46,871 bases of DNA from a virus, in IMG/VR virus record IMGVR_UViG_3300043640_000084, positions 1 through 46,871 of that record. One strand, written 5' to 3'. Shown one piece after another: positions 16,801 through 24,455 of the stretch. Both the position numbers and the translations under genes were made by a program. The notes under the pieces were generated by a model. It saw nothing but the letters and a program-made list of their open reading frames with translations. It made no database searches and had not been told where the DNA came from. Positions within the stretch are counted from its first letter, which is position 1; each line of letters opens with the position of its first letter.

Positions 16801-17288
16801 CCTTCTGCGGGGGTACTGGTGTTTCGCTTGCTGATCCTGCTAATTCGTCTGTTTATGAGTTGGCCGAGGGAGTTATTGATGGCATAGATCAGGATTACGG
16901 CGCGTTTTGGTTCAAGTCCACGTATCCCACGTATTTCTTCATCTCTGCGGACGATGCACAGCAGAAACAGCTTGGCGTTCATAGGCTGCAGCATGATTTC
17001 CTGACCATGAACTGTACCGGCGTTGGCGCGGTCTTTGTGACTCCGAATCTCGATCGCATGGGCAACACAGGGAAATCTACTCGCGCCCTTGCTGTAACAG
17101 AAGACTTGGCGCGCGATCTTGAATTTGGCCTTCAGTTGGCTGCGGAGCGCATAAGCTACAGGGTTTGCTGCCAGCCTGCAGGGCCTCAGCCTGCCCCAGC
17201 TAACGCGCCGGCAGGGTTCCGGCTGTCGTCTATGACGCTTGCAGTGAAGACACACGCTTACAGCCCGATCAGAGGAAGGAACTCTTGA
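13821..17288 (+). CDS. Nozzle-like tail protein with repeated beta modules
   Basis: This encodes 1155 aa. The N-terminus (PLGVFGGNN...LPMGLSPDNGDCAFLPGSVFTRPSL) resembles podovirus tail nozzle or packaged-DNA stabilisation proteins. Between about residues 190 and 440 there are at least four related segments of the type T-x-HGL-x(2)-G-x-x-V-x-I-x-G, like FCCH-type beta modules. The rest is beta-rich, with a Trp-rich region around residues 830-900. The start GTG 13821 has a poor ribosome-binding site, perhaps altered by the endonuclease insertion upstream. It should close the tail channel below the adaptor. Confidence 0.75.
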   Translation: MINVTGCTEIPLGVFGGNNLDMQATDLPMGLSPDNGDCAFLPGSVFTRPSLHRLLTSGEGSQIVYATTYLRPDETVVQLTFDAAGRMFADGVQFGATRAGNRFFTCNAFGKTYIATSDGSFGADVPLQLTPEGFLDRVSQDGPGAPPTLSNQSLPAVALVTGSSSAAVAIVAMTPINPEQVQVGSGNQNEWNGGYQPPVYETYYTSLLIQTATAHGLVVNESVSIVGNSLYNSGSFYVTFVDSASFQFEVAFYSQSGAVGTGGTVTAVAALLVRNNNQVTATTATPHSLRSGYQVAINGVADASQSITKIVVNNETLPGVATITTPVDHEFVPGDVISIAGVTATTVGGSITAWVVSANSATVTMASNHGLTAGTSVLVEFGTLGLTPRIIDSVPSLNTFTFPIQWVDGDGTTGTVQLPWPVASGTQFTISATPTPTTFQIQFNFNDGTWTSGSIGFAWDGTFFVTATPSPTSFVYSQPGPNNSVQSGTGTATPVGQMSPGTHKCVCIFQTRTGYLTGPSIPVTLSAGGSQYPLAARIPIGPSNVIARILAFTGANGSNYFYLPIAPQLNGQIIGTSTVVNDNVTTSAVFDFSDEALFAGTAIDIPGNNLFNLQVLGPCLGFFNYASRLMAWGERNKIQQFLNMGFEGGYYADAPNNPLGWNVAGLDGTLTSGDYGQAWTATSATISQSAYQDRFGIAIIQPNTQYTLRQWVNGTSIVTISSVSTGFTTSATVSGVGAFAEAKFSVKTPVTIPADLIITISQDGTTTHDEIEIIYTLNPYILTAKTSYVNNPESFDGVTGILGPTADPHPVLGMEERKDVLCLLTSGPQGSLYETEDTPSGEPATWNIRHIAAECGLISVWGVAKFEDWFSWTSDTGLRIFDGSNVEKMSQEIQPWWNSLNPGAKQFTVLANDPYTRRVYVVAATGTETVTNEMYVLDYRDLNTSSLLANAGTLRIGYSGKVVTTDLTRKWSPWSMTMNYCGLLTLSSGEAVMAFCGGTGVSLADPANSSVYELAEGVIDGIDQDYGAFWFKSTYPTYFFISADDAQQKQLGVHRLQHDFLTMNCTGVGAVFVTPNLDRMGNTGKSTRALAVTEDLARDLEFGLQLAAERISYRVCCQPAGPQPAPANAPAGFRLSSMTLAVKTHAYSPIRGRNS

Positions 17289-17289
17289 G

Positions 17290-17376
17290 GTGATTGTTAG
17301 CTGAAGGATTCGAACCTTCGCCACGTATGGTACGGTTTCCCGCTGCAATCAGCCTCTCTGCCAAGCCGACAATCAC
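17290..17376 (-). ncRNA. tRNA-Ser-like element lacking an anticodon loop
   Basis: Read on the minus strand, the core 17370-17296 folds as a 75-nt class II cloverleaf. Acceptor GTCGGCT/AGCTAAC has one mismatch and one G:U. Positions 8-9 are TG, and a GCA/TGC D-stem has a GAGAGGC-type loop. The anticodon stem GCGG/CCGT is closed by a GAAA tetraloop. A CCA/TGG variable arm is closed by TACG, and a perfect T-arm GAAGG-TTCGAAT-CCTTC is present. D-arm, T-arm and variable arm match tRNA-Ser, but no anticodon exists. The acceptor stem extends outward to 13 bp, so no free CCA end is encoded. It cannot decode; it may be a tRNA mimic, processing signal or decayed tRNA. A weak TAGTAT -10 lies 9 nt upstream. 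Confidence 0.7.
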
Positions 17377-17394
17377 TAGCAAAGGATACTACAA

Positions 17395-17919
17395 ATGGCC
17401 AATGCCGCAACTCCTAACCTATCTTCAATTCTTCAGAAATATCCCGACATCGGACGCGCTCTTCAGTATCACCAGGATGCGCTGAACAATATCGGGCAGC
17501 AGTCCAATGCTTCTCCTGTTGGCGCTCCTCCCGCACCCGCTCCGCACGTTGGGCTAACGGTTAAAGGTGGTGGCGGGATATTCGACGCAGCAATTGATGA
17601 CAACTCCCCTAAGTATCGGGGGCATTCAAACTTCTTGGAATATTCAGACAATCCTTCTTTCAGCAATGCCCACGTTATTCATCTCGGGCCTAGCAGGAAT
17701 TGGAGAGGAAGTTTAGGGCCGGGAACATTTCACTTTCGCTCTTACTCTTCTTATCCGACCTCTCCCGCATCCGCACCTATTTATCATCCTGCGGTATCTG
17801 GGGAAGGAAGTGCAGCGCCTCAAATGCAGGCAGGTAAAGGTAGTGGAACATCGCAAACTCCGGGATATGGGTTTGGGAATGTCCCATATAACGCCACTAA
17901 GCCGCCAATCAGAGGATAA
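17395..17919 (+). CDS. Hypothetical Pro/Gly/Ser-rich protein
   Basis: This encodes 174 aa and starts after AAAGGATAC. A helical N-terminus (SSILQKYPDIGRALQYHQDALNNIG) is followed by a disordered Pro/Ala segment and Gly/Ser/Pro-rich tail. It is the first of the block that ends with the putative ejection proteins. An internal virion role is possible; no family is recognised. Confidence 0.7.
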   Translation: MANAATPNLSSILQKYPDIGRALQYHQDALNNIGQQSNASPVGAPPAPAPHVGLTVKGGGGIFDAAIDDNSPKYRGHSNFLEYSDNPSFSNAHVIHLGPSRNWRGSLGPGTFHFRSYSSYPTSPASAPIYHPAVSGEGSAAPQMQAGKGSGTSQTPGYGFGNVPYNATKPPIRG

Positions 17920-17921
17920 GA

Positions 17922-18293
17922 ATGATTCGGAATATTCGCGAGGATGACATCCCTCGGCTTAGAGAACTTGGATTTGAGCATGAATTTGGCGCTGACTTCA
18001 TGGAAGGCGTCGTTGCAGTGAATGAGAACGATATTCCTGTGATGTTTGTGGGTGCATGGTCGAGGGCTGAAGTTCACATGGCGATCGATAAAGAATGGGG
18101 TACCCCGGGTTCACGGCTTGCCCTGTTTCAACAAGTTCATTGCGAAATGGAAAAGGAATTGAAGTCTAGGAGTGTGGGCCAAGTCGTTACGTGGTTCGGT
18201 GGTGAATTGAAGAGTTTCAAGAAGCGTCTACAGAAATTGGGATGGATAAAGAGCGAGCTAACAAGCTGGCATAGGAGAATCGATGGGATCTAG
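17922..18293 (+). CDS. GNAT-like internal virion protein
   Basis: This encodes 123 aa. The N-terminus MIRNIREDDIPRLRELGFEH and the end FKKRLQKLGWIKSELTSWHR follow the GNAT acetyltransferase layout, as in small proteins found before ejection-protein genes of T7-like phages (gp13 position). The acetyl-CoA loop is not clearly visible, so enzyme activity is uncertain; a structural or chaperone role in core assembly is equally possible. Confidence 0.6.
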   Translation: MIRNIREDDIPRLRELGFEHEFGADFMEGVVAVNENDIPVMFVGAWSRAEVHMAIDKEWGTPGSRLALFQQVHCEMEKELKSRSVGQVVTWFGGELKSFKKRLQKLGWIKSELTSWHRRIDGI

Positions 18294-18795
18294 CGGAGTT
18301 AAAAAGGATGCATTGGCCCTCTCTGGGACAAACAGCAACACGGCGAATAGCGCTCTTTCAACCATCAACCCGATCTATTCTCAAATGGCTACCGGAACTG
18401 ATGGCCTAACGGCGCAGCAGAAGGCCAATGCCCTCACGGCTTCAAGTGAGTCCGCAGGCGGCGGTGTTGCGTCTGCTGTGGGCCAAGGTGGCTTGCTGGC
18501 TGCGCGGACAGGTAATGCTGGCGGGGCTACGGCGGCGCTTGATGATGCCTCACGCATGGCTGGAGTGACTAACTCGAAGAATGCCCTCGACGTCCAGAAT
18601 CAGAGCGATGCGCTTGCACGCATGAATCAGCAGACAGGCCTTTCCGGGTTGAACGGTATTTACGCCGAAGCTAACGGTCAGGCTAATGCGAATCTGAATA
18701 CGGCAAGCAATGTCCAGCCCGGATTCTTGCAGAAATTGGCGTTGCAGGGAGCGCAGGCTGCCGGACAAGTGGGGGCGGCTTACGCCGGGGCATGA
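18283..18795 (+). CDS. Putative ejection (internal virion) protein 1
   Basis: This encodes 170 aa, very rich in Ala, Gly, Asn and Gln, with long helix-forming stretches and no Cys. Size, composition and place as the first of three consecutive such genes match the T7 gp14/P22-type DNA-ejection proteins that are carried in the head and cross the host envelope. Its start has AGGAG 7 bases upstream; its stop overlaps the next ATG. Confidence 0.6.
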   Translation: MGSSGVKKDALALSGTNSNTANSALSTINPIYSQMATGTDGLTAQQKANALTASSESAGGGVASAVGQGGLLAARTGNAGGATAALDDASRMAGVTNSKNALDVQNQSDALARMNQQTGLSGLNGIYAEANGQANANLNTASNVQPGFLQKLALQGAQAAGQVGAAYAGA

Positions 18796-20306
18796 GCACA
18801 CTACCGAACCCCCTCATCTCTAAATTCCTTGCTGACCAGAACGTAGCTGCGCCTGCCCTTGGAACCAATATGGCCATGCCTAGCGCTGCTCCGGCAGTGG
18901 CCGCGCCTGTAATGCCTCTTATTACTAGGACTCCCACGCAGACCGAGACTGATCAGACGCAACGGAACCACCTAATCAGCAGCGGCGACGGAATATCTCA
19001 GATCAAAAATCCCCTGCTGCGTGGTGTTGCACGAGCAGCGGATATTGCTGGTTCTGTATTCGCACCCGGTTTGGCAATGGCTATACCTGGCACCATGCTG
19101 CATCACAATTACCTTGTGAATCAGGCAACGCGGAATGTTGCGGCAGATCAGGCGCAGGATCAGGCCACGGCAAATACGGCTGACTCTGAGGCACAAACCA
19201 AGCAGAGAACCGCAGAGACGGCACAGGCACTGGCTACAACCGCTGCCCTGCCGACAGAGCAGGCCGACAAGCATAATCTAACGGATGCGCAGATAGGAAA
19301 CATCACTTCCGAGGCGTATCAACGCGAGCATCCTATAGCCACTAATGAATTCCAACTTTGGAGACAGCAGAACCCCAGCGGCACTGCGGAAGATTTCCAG
19401 AAGTTGCAGAGCAAGCCGCTCTCGAAGGATGAGGCTTCTGCGCGTAATGCTGTTTGGGACACGATCGCAGACAAATATCATCTTCCTAAGGGTCAGTTCC
19501 GCGAGGGCATGAGTGGGGCTGATGCTACTGCTCTAGCTGGTTCCCTGAATCAGGTTATCGGACGCCAGCAGGGCGCTCAGAGCATCGTCATCCGCAATGA
19601 GGCGGCCCAAACTGCGGCGGCGGCCAAGGCCCCACTTTCTACCGATGATCCGGCAATGCAGGCCTCGGTTAATGGTGTAGCTAATGGTTCCATGAAGCTT
19701 ACTGATGTCTTCGGACGCGGGGCCACTACTGCACAAAAGGCTCAGTTTGTAGCGGCAGTGAAGGCGCAGAATCCGAACTACAACTCTGGCGATCATGATA
19801 TCGAGAACAGTGCACGTCGCTACATGATTAGCGGTCAGGGCGGCCAGACGCTTACCGCCATAAATACGGCCTACAACCATCTCGACCACCTCGACAGTGC
19901 AGCCAAGGCTGTCAACGGGGGAGATGTTAAGGCTCTCAACAACTTCGCCAACGAGCTAGGGGTTCAGGTACAAAGCGGAGCATCTCCGCAAGTTGTATTT
20001 GACCTAGTAAAAACTGCCCTGAAGGGTGAAATGGCTAGGGCATTCACTGGAGCTGGAGCAACTGTTGACGAACAGCACGCGCTAGATGTCTCGTTTAATA
20101 ATGCCAACAGCCTTCCAACTCTTCTGGCGGTAGGCCGCGAGTCTCGAAGCCTGCTACAGGGCAAGGAGAAGTCCCTAAGGGGGCAGTATGACGCTGGACA
20201 GAAGGGACAGGCCAACTTTGGAGCACTCGATGGCGGATCGCAGGGGGGCGGCGCAGCCACTCACCGCTATAACCCTGCCACAGGAAAGATTGAGGTCGTC
20301 AAATAA
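18792..20306 (+). CDS. Putative ejection (internal virion) protein 2
   Basis: This encodes 504 aa. A glycine/alanine-rich region near residues 75-105 (ARAADIAGSVFAPGLAMAIPG) could insert in a membrane; then come long Gln/Ala coiled-coil stretches (TANTADSEAQTKQRTAETAQ) and a helical C-terminal domain containing the MISGQGGQTLTAINTAYNHL segment seen in phage internal proteins. It is coupled to both neighbours (ATGA and TAATG). Inferred role: part of the DNA-delivery conduit. Confidence 0.65.
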   Translation: MSTLPNPLISKFLADQNVAAPALGTNMAMPSAAPAVAAPVMPLITRTPTQTETDQTQRNHLISSGDGISQIKNPLLRGVARAADIAGSVFAPGLAMAIPGTMLHHNYLVNQATRNVAADQAQDQATANTADSEAQTKQRTAETAQALATTAALPTEQADKHNLTDAQIGNITSEAYQREHPIATNEFQLWRQQNPSGTAEDFQKLQSKPLSKDEASARNAVWDTIADKYHLPKGQFREGMSGADATALAGSLNQVIGRQQGAQSIVIRNEAAQTAAAAKAPLSTDDPAMQASVNGVANGSMKLTDVFGRGATTAQKAQFVAAVKAQNPNYNSGDHDIENSARRYMISGQGGQTLTAINTAYNHLDHLDSAAKAVNGGDVKALNNFANELGVQVQSGASPQVVFDLVKTALKGEMARAFTGAGATVDEQHALDVSFNNANSLPTLLAVGRESRSLLQGKEKSLRGQYDAGQKGQANFGALDGGSQGGGAATHRYNPATGKIEVVK

Positions 20307-21982
20307 TGCCTAAAAACGTTCAGCTACCAGACGGCTCTATAGTTGAGTTCCCCGATGGAATGAGTGATGACGCGATTGGTGCGGCAATCAAAGCAAATCA
20401 GCCTAGTTCCGCTGCTACGGGTACCGATGCGCAGAAGGGGACCCTATCGTCCTTTGCCGACTCTGCCGGACTCTCCGGGCTGGTAGGCGCCATCGCTCAC
20501 CCTATAGACACGGTATCTGGCATCCCCGCTGCAATCTCTGGCGAATACAACCGCGTCAAGAGCGAAGTCAATCAGGGGGTTCAGGACTATAAGAAAACTG
20601 GCCTGTCTGATACGACGCGGAGAGACTTCGGGCGAGCTGTACCTGTATTCGGTCCGGCACTCGCTGAAGCACAGGCACAGCATGACGCTGGCAATAATGC
20701 AGGGATGGCCGGGACACTCGCGGGAACTGTTGCTGGGTTCGTAGGGCCAGAAATTGCAGCAAAGGGTATCGGGCTTGCATCTAAGGGAGCGGGTGGAGCG
20801 TTAAAGCTTGCCTCTGCCGATGCCCCGAGCCTGAAGCTGATGGCTACCCGAGCATTGACAAAAGGCACTCCGGGGGAACTGTTGGAGTCTGCATTGAAGC
20901 CCGGGGTGAAGTACGGAGCCAATGCAGATCAAATGCTTGGTCAATCCCTTCCTCATGTGATTGCTGCCGATCCGGCACTAAAGGGGGTTTCTGGATTTGC
21001 ATCGGCATCAGATGCGGCTAGGGCATCTTCATATGAGCCCATCAATAATTTGATATCTCCCTATCGGCGTCCCGTTGGACTTTCTGAAGTCACGGATAAA
21101 GGACTTCCAGCGCCATTGTCTGAGCCAGTGGCCGGAGCGGAAGGGCCATTTAGGCCGAGTGCGATAAATGGAAACCCCATCGCAAACGCTCAGATGCGTA
21201 GCATTCCTTTGATGGATATGATCGAGAAGCCAGCGACACAGGCTGCGTCTAAGACCAAGATATTCGACATTCCCGCTGGTGAAGGTGGAACGATGCGGAT
21301 GGGCGCGCAGCTTGGCGGTGAAGCTCAGGGTGGCATCATCAATCAAACCAAAGCTCTCGCAGATAACTATCGGAAAGACTATTCAATCCCTGCCCTTGAT
21401 ACGGTAAAAGGGGAGTCCAACGCAAAATTAAACGCCTTTTACGGTAAAGCTAAAGGAGATCAGGCTGCAGCTCTATCCAACCCCGAGACTGCCCGAGTGA
21501 AGGCGGTAGGAGATACCATCAGAAAGGTTCTCTACCCACAGTTAGAACAAGATGCGGGTCTTCCTGCTGGTTCCGTTGCTGATATGCAAAAGAAATATGG
21601 GATATTGTCTGATGTTTCGGATATTGCAAATAAGAGGGAGCCGATATTTTCTCGCCACGATCCGGTAACTCTAGGCCAGAAGATTGCAATTAGCGCAGGA
21701 TCTAACCCACTGAGCACGGCAACAAAGTTCATGACTCAGAAGATGATAGACAAGATAACCAATAGTGACGCTTTGGTGAACTCTGCGGTGGATCAATACA
21801 AAAACCCGCTTCGCACTCCCATTGTTTCGAGACCTAACCTATTGCCTCGGGCGGCTACGGCAACAGGCAACTTTCTTCAATCTAACCCACTCACCAATGC
21901 CATGGCGAACATTCCTCTAAACGGAATTCCGACAGGTATAAACAGTGGATACGACCTATTGAAAGACAGGATGAAGCGCTAA
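20306..21982 (+). CDS. Putative ejection (internal virion) protein 3
   Basis: This encodes 558 aa. The first residues, VQLPDGSIVEFPDGMSDDAI, are a motif common at the start of large internal proteins of podoviruses. A hydrophobic Gly/Ala segment around residues 130-155 (AGMAGTLAGTVAGFVGPEIAAKGIG) may contact the host membrane; the remainder is helical and Lys-rich. No lytic transglycosylase motif is visible. The gene ends by overlapping a convergent minus-strand gene. Confidence 0.65.
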   Translation: MPKNVQLPDGSIVEFPDGMSDDAIGAAIKANQPSSAATGTDAQKGTLSSFADSAGLSGLVGAIAHPIDTVSGIPAAISGEYNRVKSEVNQGVQDYKKTGLSDTTRRDFGRAVPVFGPALAEAQAQHDAGNNAGMAGTLAGTVAGFVGPEIAAKGIGLASKGAGGALKLASADAPSLKLMATRALTKGTPGELLESALKPGVKYGANADQMLGQSLPHVIAADPALKGVSGFASASDAARASSYEPINNLISPYRRPVGLSEVTDKGLPAPLSEPVAGAEGPFRPSAINGNPIANAQMRSIPLMDMIEKPATQAASKTKIFDIPAGEGGTMRMGAQLGGEAQGGIINQTKALADNYRKDYSIPALDTVKGESNAKLNAFYGKAKGDQAAALSNPETARVKAVGDTIRKVLYPQLEQDAGLPAGSVADMQKKYGILSDVSDIANKREPIFSRHDPVTLGQKIAISAGSNPLSTATKFMTQKMIDKITNSDALVNSAVDQYKNPLRTPIVSRPNLLPRAATATGNFLQSNPLTNAMANIPLNGIPTGINSGYDLLKDRMKR

Positions 21983-22200
21983 AACGGATGACCTTTAACA
22001 ACTTCGTATGCAAGGTCTATCGCTGCGATAACAAGAAAGGGAGAGCACATAATTAGAACCGATTTTATTGAACCCTTACGATATGGTTCACGAGTAACTT
22101 TAGGATCTTCTAGTGCACGGCTCACCAGCGAGGCGAATAGAAGCGAAGCAAGGCCAAGAACAATAACCGCAATCAGTATTCCACCAGCAATAGTCAGCAT
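21979..22200 (-). CDS. Two-span small membrane protein
   Basis: This encodes 73 aa on the minus strand. There are two hydrophobic helices (about residues 3-27 and 48-66) with a basic middle loop (KVTREPYRKGS). The ribosome-binding site GAGGG precedes ATG 22200. It is last in a three-gene minus cassette between ejection and fibre genes. Such antisense insertions in late regions are often expressed in the lysogen; immunity, exclusion or holin roles are all open. Confidence 0.65.
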   Translation of the reverse strand: MLTIAGGILIAVIVLGLASLLFASLVSRALEDPKVTREPYRKGSIKSVLIMCSPFLVIAAIDLAYEVVKGHPF

Positions 22201-22264
22201 AAGAACCCTCGGGAAACAAGATTAATTCATATCTTGGGGTTTTGCACGGAAATAAATAGAAAAT

Positions 22265-22408
22265 CTACAACTTTGCCGATGGGTTCCTGAAGATCTTATT
22301 CAGGACTTTCAAAACTCCCAGACTCAAAGCTAATACAGTAATGCCCCAAATAACTATTAAACCAGCCCATCCTGCCACACGAAAAACATCCAACCAGGAT
22401 TCTCCCAT
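22265..22408 (-). CDS. 47-aa single-span membrane protein
   Basis: ATG 22408 follows directly after the stop of the upstream gene (TAA ATG). The product has a short N-terminal part, one strong hydrophobic helix (AGLIVIWGITVLALSLGVL) and a basic tail (KVLNKIFRNPSAKL). Coupled translation and membrane character support a real gene; the function is unknown. Confidence 0.6.
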   Translation of the reverse strand: MGESWLDVFRVAGWAGLIVIWGITVLALSLGVLKVLNKIFRNPSAKL

Positions 22409-22567
22409 TTACCAGGCCGTCTCTTTCTCGTACTTCTCAATCTCATTAATGTTGCAAAACCAAAAGGCTCCGACCGGCTTCATTTCCGATTTGAACTTTA
22501 TGGTCCCGCAACCATGACAAGCGGCAGTCTTTGATTTCCAAGGAAAAAGACGAGCAAAGTTGAACAT
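22409..22567 (-). CDS. Small Cys-containing protein
   Basis: This encodes 52 aa from the ATG at 22567, chosen because GGAG lies 6 bases upstream; an ATG at 22627 has no such site. A CHGC pair plus a later Cys in GAFWFCNI suggests a small zinc-binding unit. It is the first gene of the minus cassette that also holds two membrane proteins. Confidence 0.55.
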   Translation of the reverse strand: MFNFARLFPWKSKTAACHGCGTIKFKSEMKPVGAFWFCNINEIEKYEKETAW

Positions 22568-22629
22568 AATATCTCCGCGGAGAAGATTACCACCGTCCCA
22601 ACCATAACCACTACAACTTTTGATCACAC

Positions 22630-22649
22630 AACGCCTTCGGGCGTTTTTT
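22630..22649 (+). terminator. TTCG-loop terminator
   Basis: A stem ACGCC/GGCGT (plus an A:T pair) with a TTCG loop is followed by TTTTT. It lies 17 bases before the TTG start of the SGNH fibre gene. It would stop transcription coming from the ejection genes, or act as an attenuator for the fibre genes. Confidence 0.75.
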
Positions 22650-22666
22650 CATTTAAGGAGCCCCAC

Positions 22667-24418
22667 TTGAAGAAGATATTTCTGCTGCTCTCCTTGGTTA
22701 CCGCTACCGCCTTCGGGCAAGGAGTACGCTTCGATTCCAATGTCACCACCTCGGCCAGTAACGTACCAGCAGGGGCGCAGGCTCCGGTTTATACGCTGCC
22801 GAACGCCAAGATCACGGTATGCGGCTATCCGGCGACGCCAGCGACGGTGAGCCCTTGCACGAATCAAGTACCGATCTACACAGATCAGGCGCTTACTCAG
22901 GTCATAACGCAGCCTCTCCAGGCTGACTCGCAGGGCAGGTTTGGCTTCTGGATTAGCCCTTCGCTTGCCAGCTACAGCGTTCAGACCGCAGGCGGCGCCT
23001 ATGTTGGCACGTTTGCCTTGTCCCTCAATTCGCCTCCGGGTCCGGTTGGGCCTCCGGGTTCAACGACTGCGACGGGTTCAACTGGTGCCTTCACTGTACC
23101 GAGTACCCTGACGGCAGGGACTTATGCTTATGGTCCGCTTACTACGGTTTATCTGATTACGGATGGCGATTCAATTACGGCCGGTGCAGGGCTTCCAAAC
23201 CCAGCTACTCAATCGTGGCCCGCGCAACTCTCTCAGCTTCCTTTTTTCAAAAATCGAGCCACGCTCGTCAACGCGGCAGTGAGTGGGCAGGGATGCGCCG
23301 GCATGACGTCGCGTTACCCCACAGCGGTTAGGCCCTTCAAACCGAACGGATCGACCATCACGAAAAGCTACCTGACCGTGTTGATTGGAAGAAACGATCT
23401 TGCCGCTGCTGCACCGCTCGAAGCCTGTATCGATGCCTATGTGACTCAGGCAAAGGCCGATGGCTTCACTGTAACGCTGATGACCATCCTCCCCTCTGCT
23501 ATTACTACGGCTCCTTACGCGGGATTCACTGGTGTATGGGACCCCATCAATTACGCGGGAGAAATGGTTAGGCAGCAAGTCAATGACTTTATCCGCCGCG
23601 ATACGATTGCTGATAATGTATTCGACTTCGCGCAGGTTCTTGCCAACCCATACGACGCGAACTGGACGCAGGACGGCACGCATCCGACGGTAGCTTTAGA
23701 TGCGCTGATAGCCCGCAATATCAATACGTTCTTTCAGCAAAACAGCGCAATCCAGAACCCACAGCCACAGGACGGCTATAACCCAATATTCCACGGTTTC
23801 GTGCAGGCTGGTGATGGTGCTGGCGGCGATATGATCTCCGCTGCTAACCTCTCCCTTCAGATCATCCCCGGCATCGCTGGCGTGCATACAGGATGGAACT
23901 TTGGGGGCGGACAGGAGGGCGATTTCATCTGTGTGCCGATTTCTGGTAATGGGGTTGGATGCAATATCTACGCTACCCATTCAGACGGTACGACGCCTGC
24001 CCTATTGGGTGCATTCACACCTTCCGGCTTGACGACACAGAACGTCTCAGCAAATGGGCCTGCCGGGCCTGGAGCTATGTCCGCGGGGTTGTTTGTCGCA
24101 TCGATAGCCACTACTTCCCCGTTTTATCGCGGTCAGACTGGACAGCCTGCCTTTGCCCAAGGTGGCGCAGGATCTACTTTCGATTTCGCGGTTAGGAATT
24201 TGGCGAATAACACGAACCTCCTTCTCGTAGACGATGCCACCGGAAACACAGCGATTACCGGAGGGTTCATTACGTTCAAGGCTCCTCCCGCAACGGCTAC
24301 GACCCCCTGCACGGCAGGAGAAATGCGTGATGGCGTTATAAGCGCGGTTGCCTATCACTTCTTTTGCTATGCAACGAATCAGTGGGCTCGAGTCGTTATC
24401 ACTCCGGGTGGCTGGTAA
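22667..24418 (+). CDS. Signal-peptide-bearing tail protein with SGNH/GDSL hydrolase domain
   Basis: This encodes 583 aa. The TTG start is preceded by AAGGAG. Residues 1-18 (MKKIFLLLSLVTATAFGQ) form a Sec signal peptide. A beta-rich N-terminal part and a short collagen-like GPVGPPG stretch lead to a complete SGNH hydrolase: GDS (S169), G207 in VSGQG, N243 in GRND and the D336-GTH339 pair. Such esterases on tail fibres deacetylate or cleave host surface glycans. It is the first of three successive exported-looking fibre-position genes. The C-terminus ends in a small conserved-looking Cys-bearing module. Confidence 0.8.
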   Translation: MKKIFLLLSLVTATAFGQGVRFDSNVTTSASNVPAGAQAPVYTLPNAKITVCGYPATPATVSPCTNQVPIYTDQALTQVITQPLQADSQGRFGFWISPSLASYSVQTAGGAYVGTFALSLNSPPGPVGPPGSTTATGSTGAFTVPSTLTAGTYAYGPLTTVYLITDGDSITAGAGLPNPATQSWPAQLSQLPFFKNRATLVNAAVSGQGCAGMTSRYPTAVRPFKPNGSTITKSYLTVLIGRNDLAAAAPLEACIDAYVTQAKADGFTVTLMTILPSAITTAPYAGFTGVWDPINYAGEMVRQQVNDFIRRDTIADNVFDFAQVLANPYDANWTQDGTHPTVALDALIARNINTFFQQNSAIQNPQPQDGYNPIFHGFVQAGDGAGGDMISAANLSLQIIPGIAGVHTGWNFGGGQEGDFICVPISGNGVGCNIYATHSDGTTPALLGAFTPSGLTTQNVSANGPAGPGAMSAGLFVASIATTSPFYRGQTGQPAFAQGGAGSTFDFAVRNLANNTNLLLVDDATGNTAITGGFITFKAPPATATTPCTAGEMRDGVISAVAYHFFCYATNQWARVVITPGGW

Positions 24419-24455
24419 CACCTCTTTCCGCTAACCAACATTTCAAGGAGAACCA

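Noticed and set aside
16776-17348. Minus-strand frame over the end of the nozzle gene and the tRNA-like element
   Set aside because: Shadow frame with an arginine/cysteine-rich composition typical of antisense translation.
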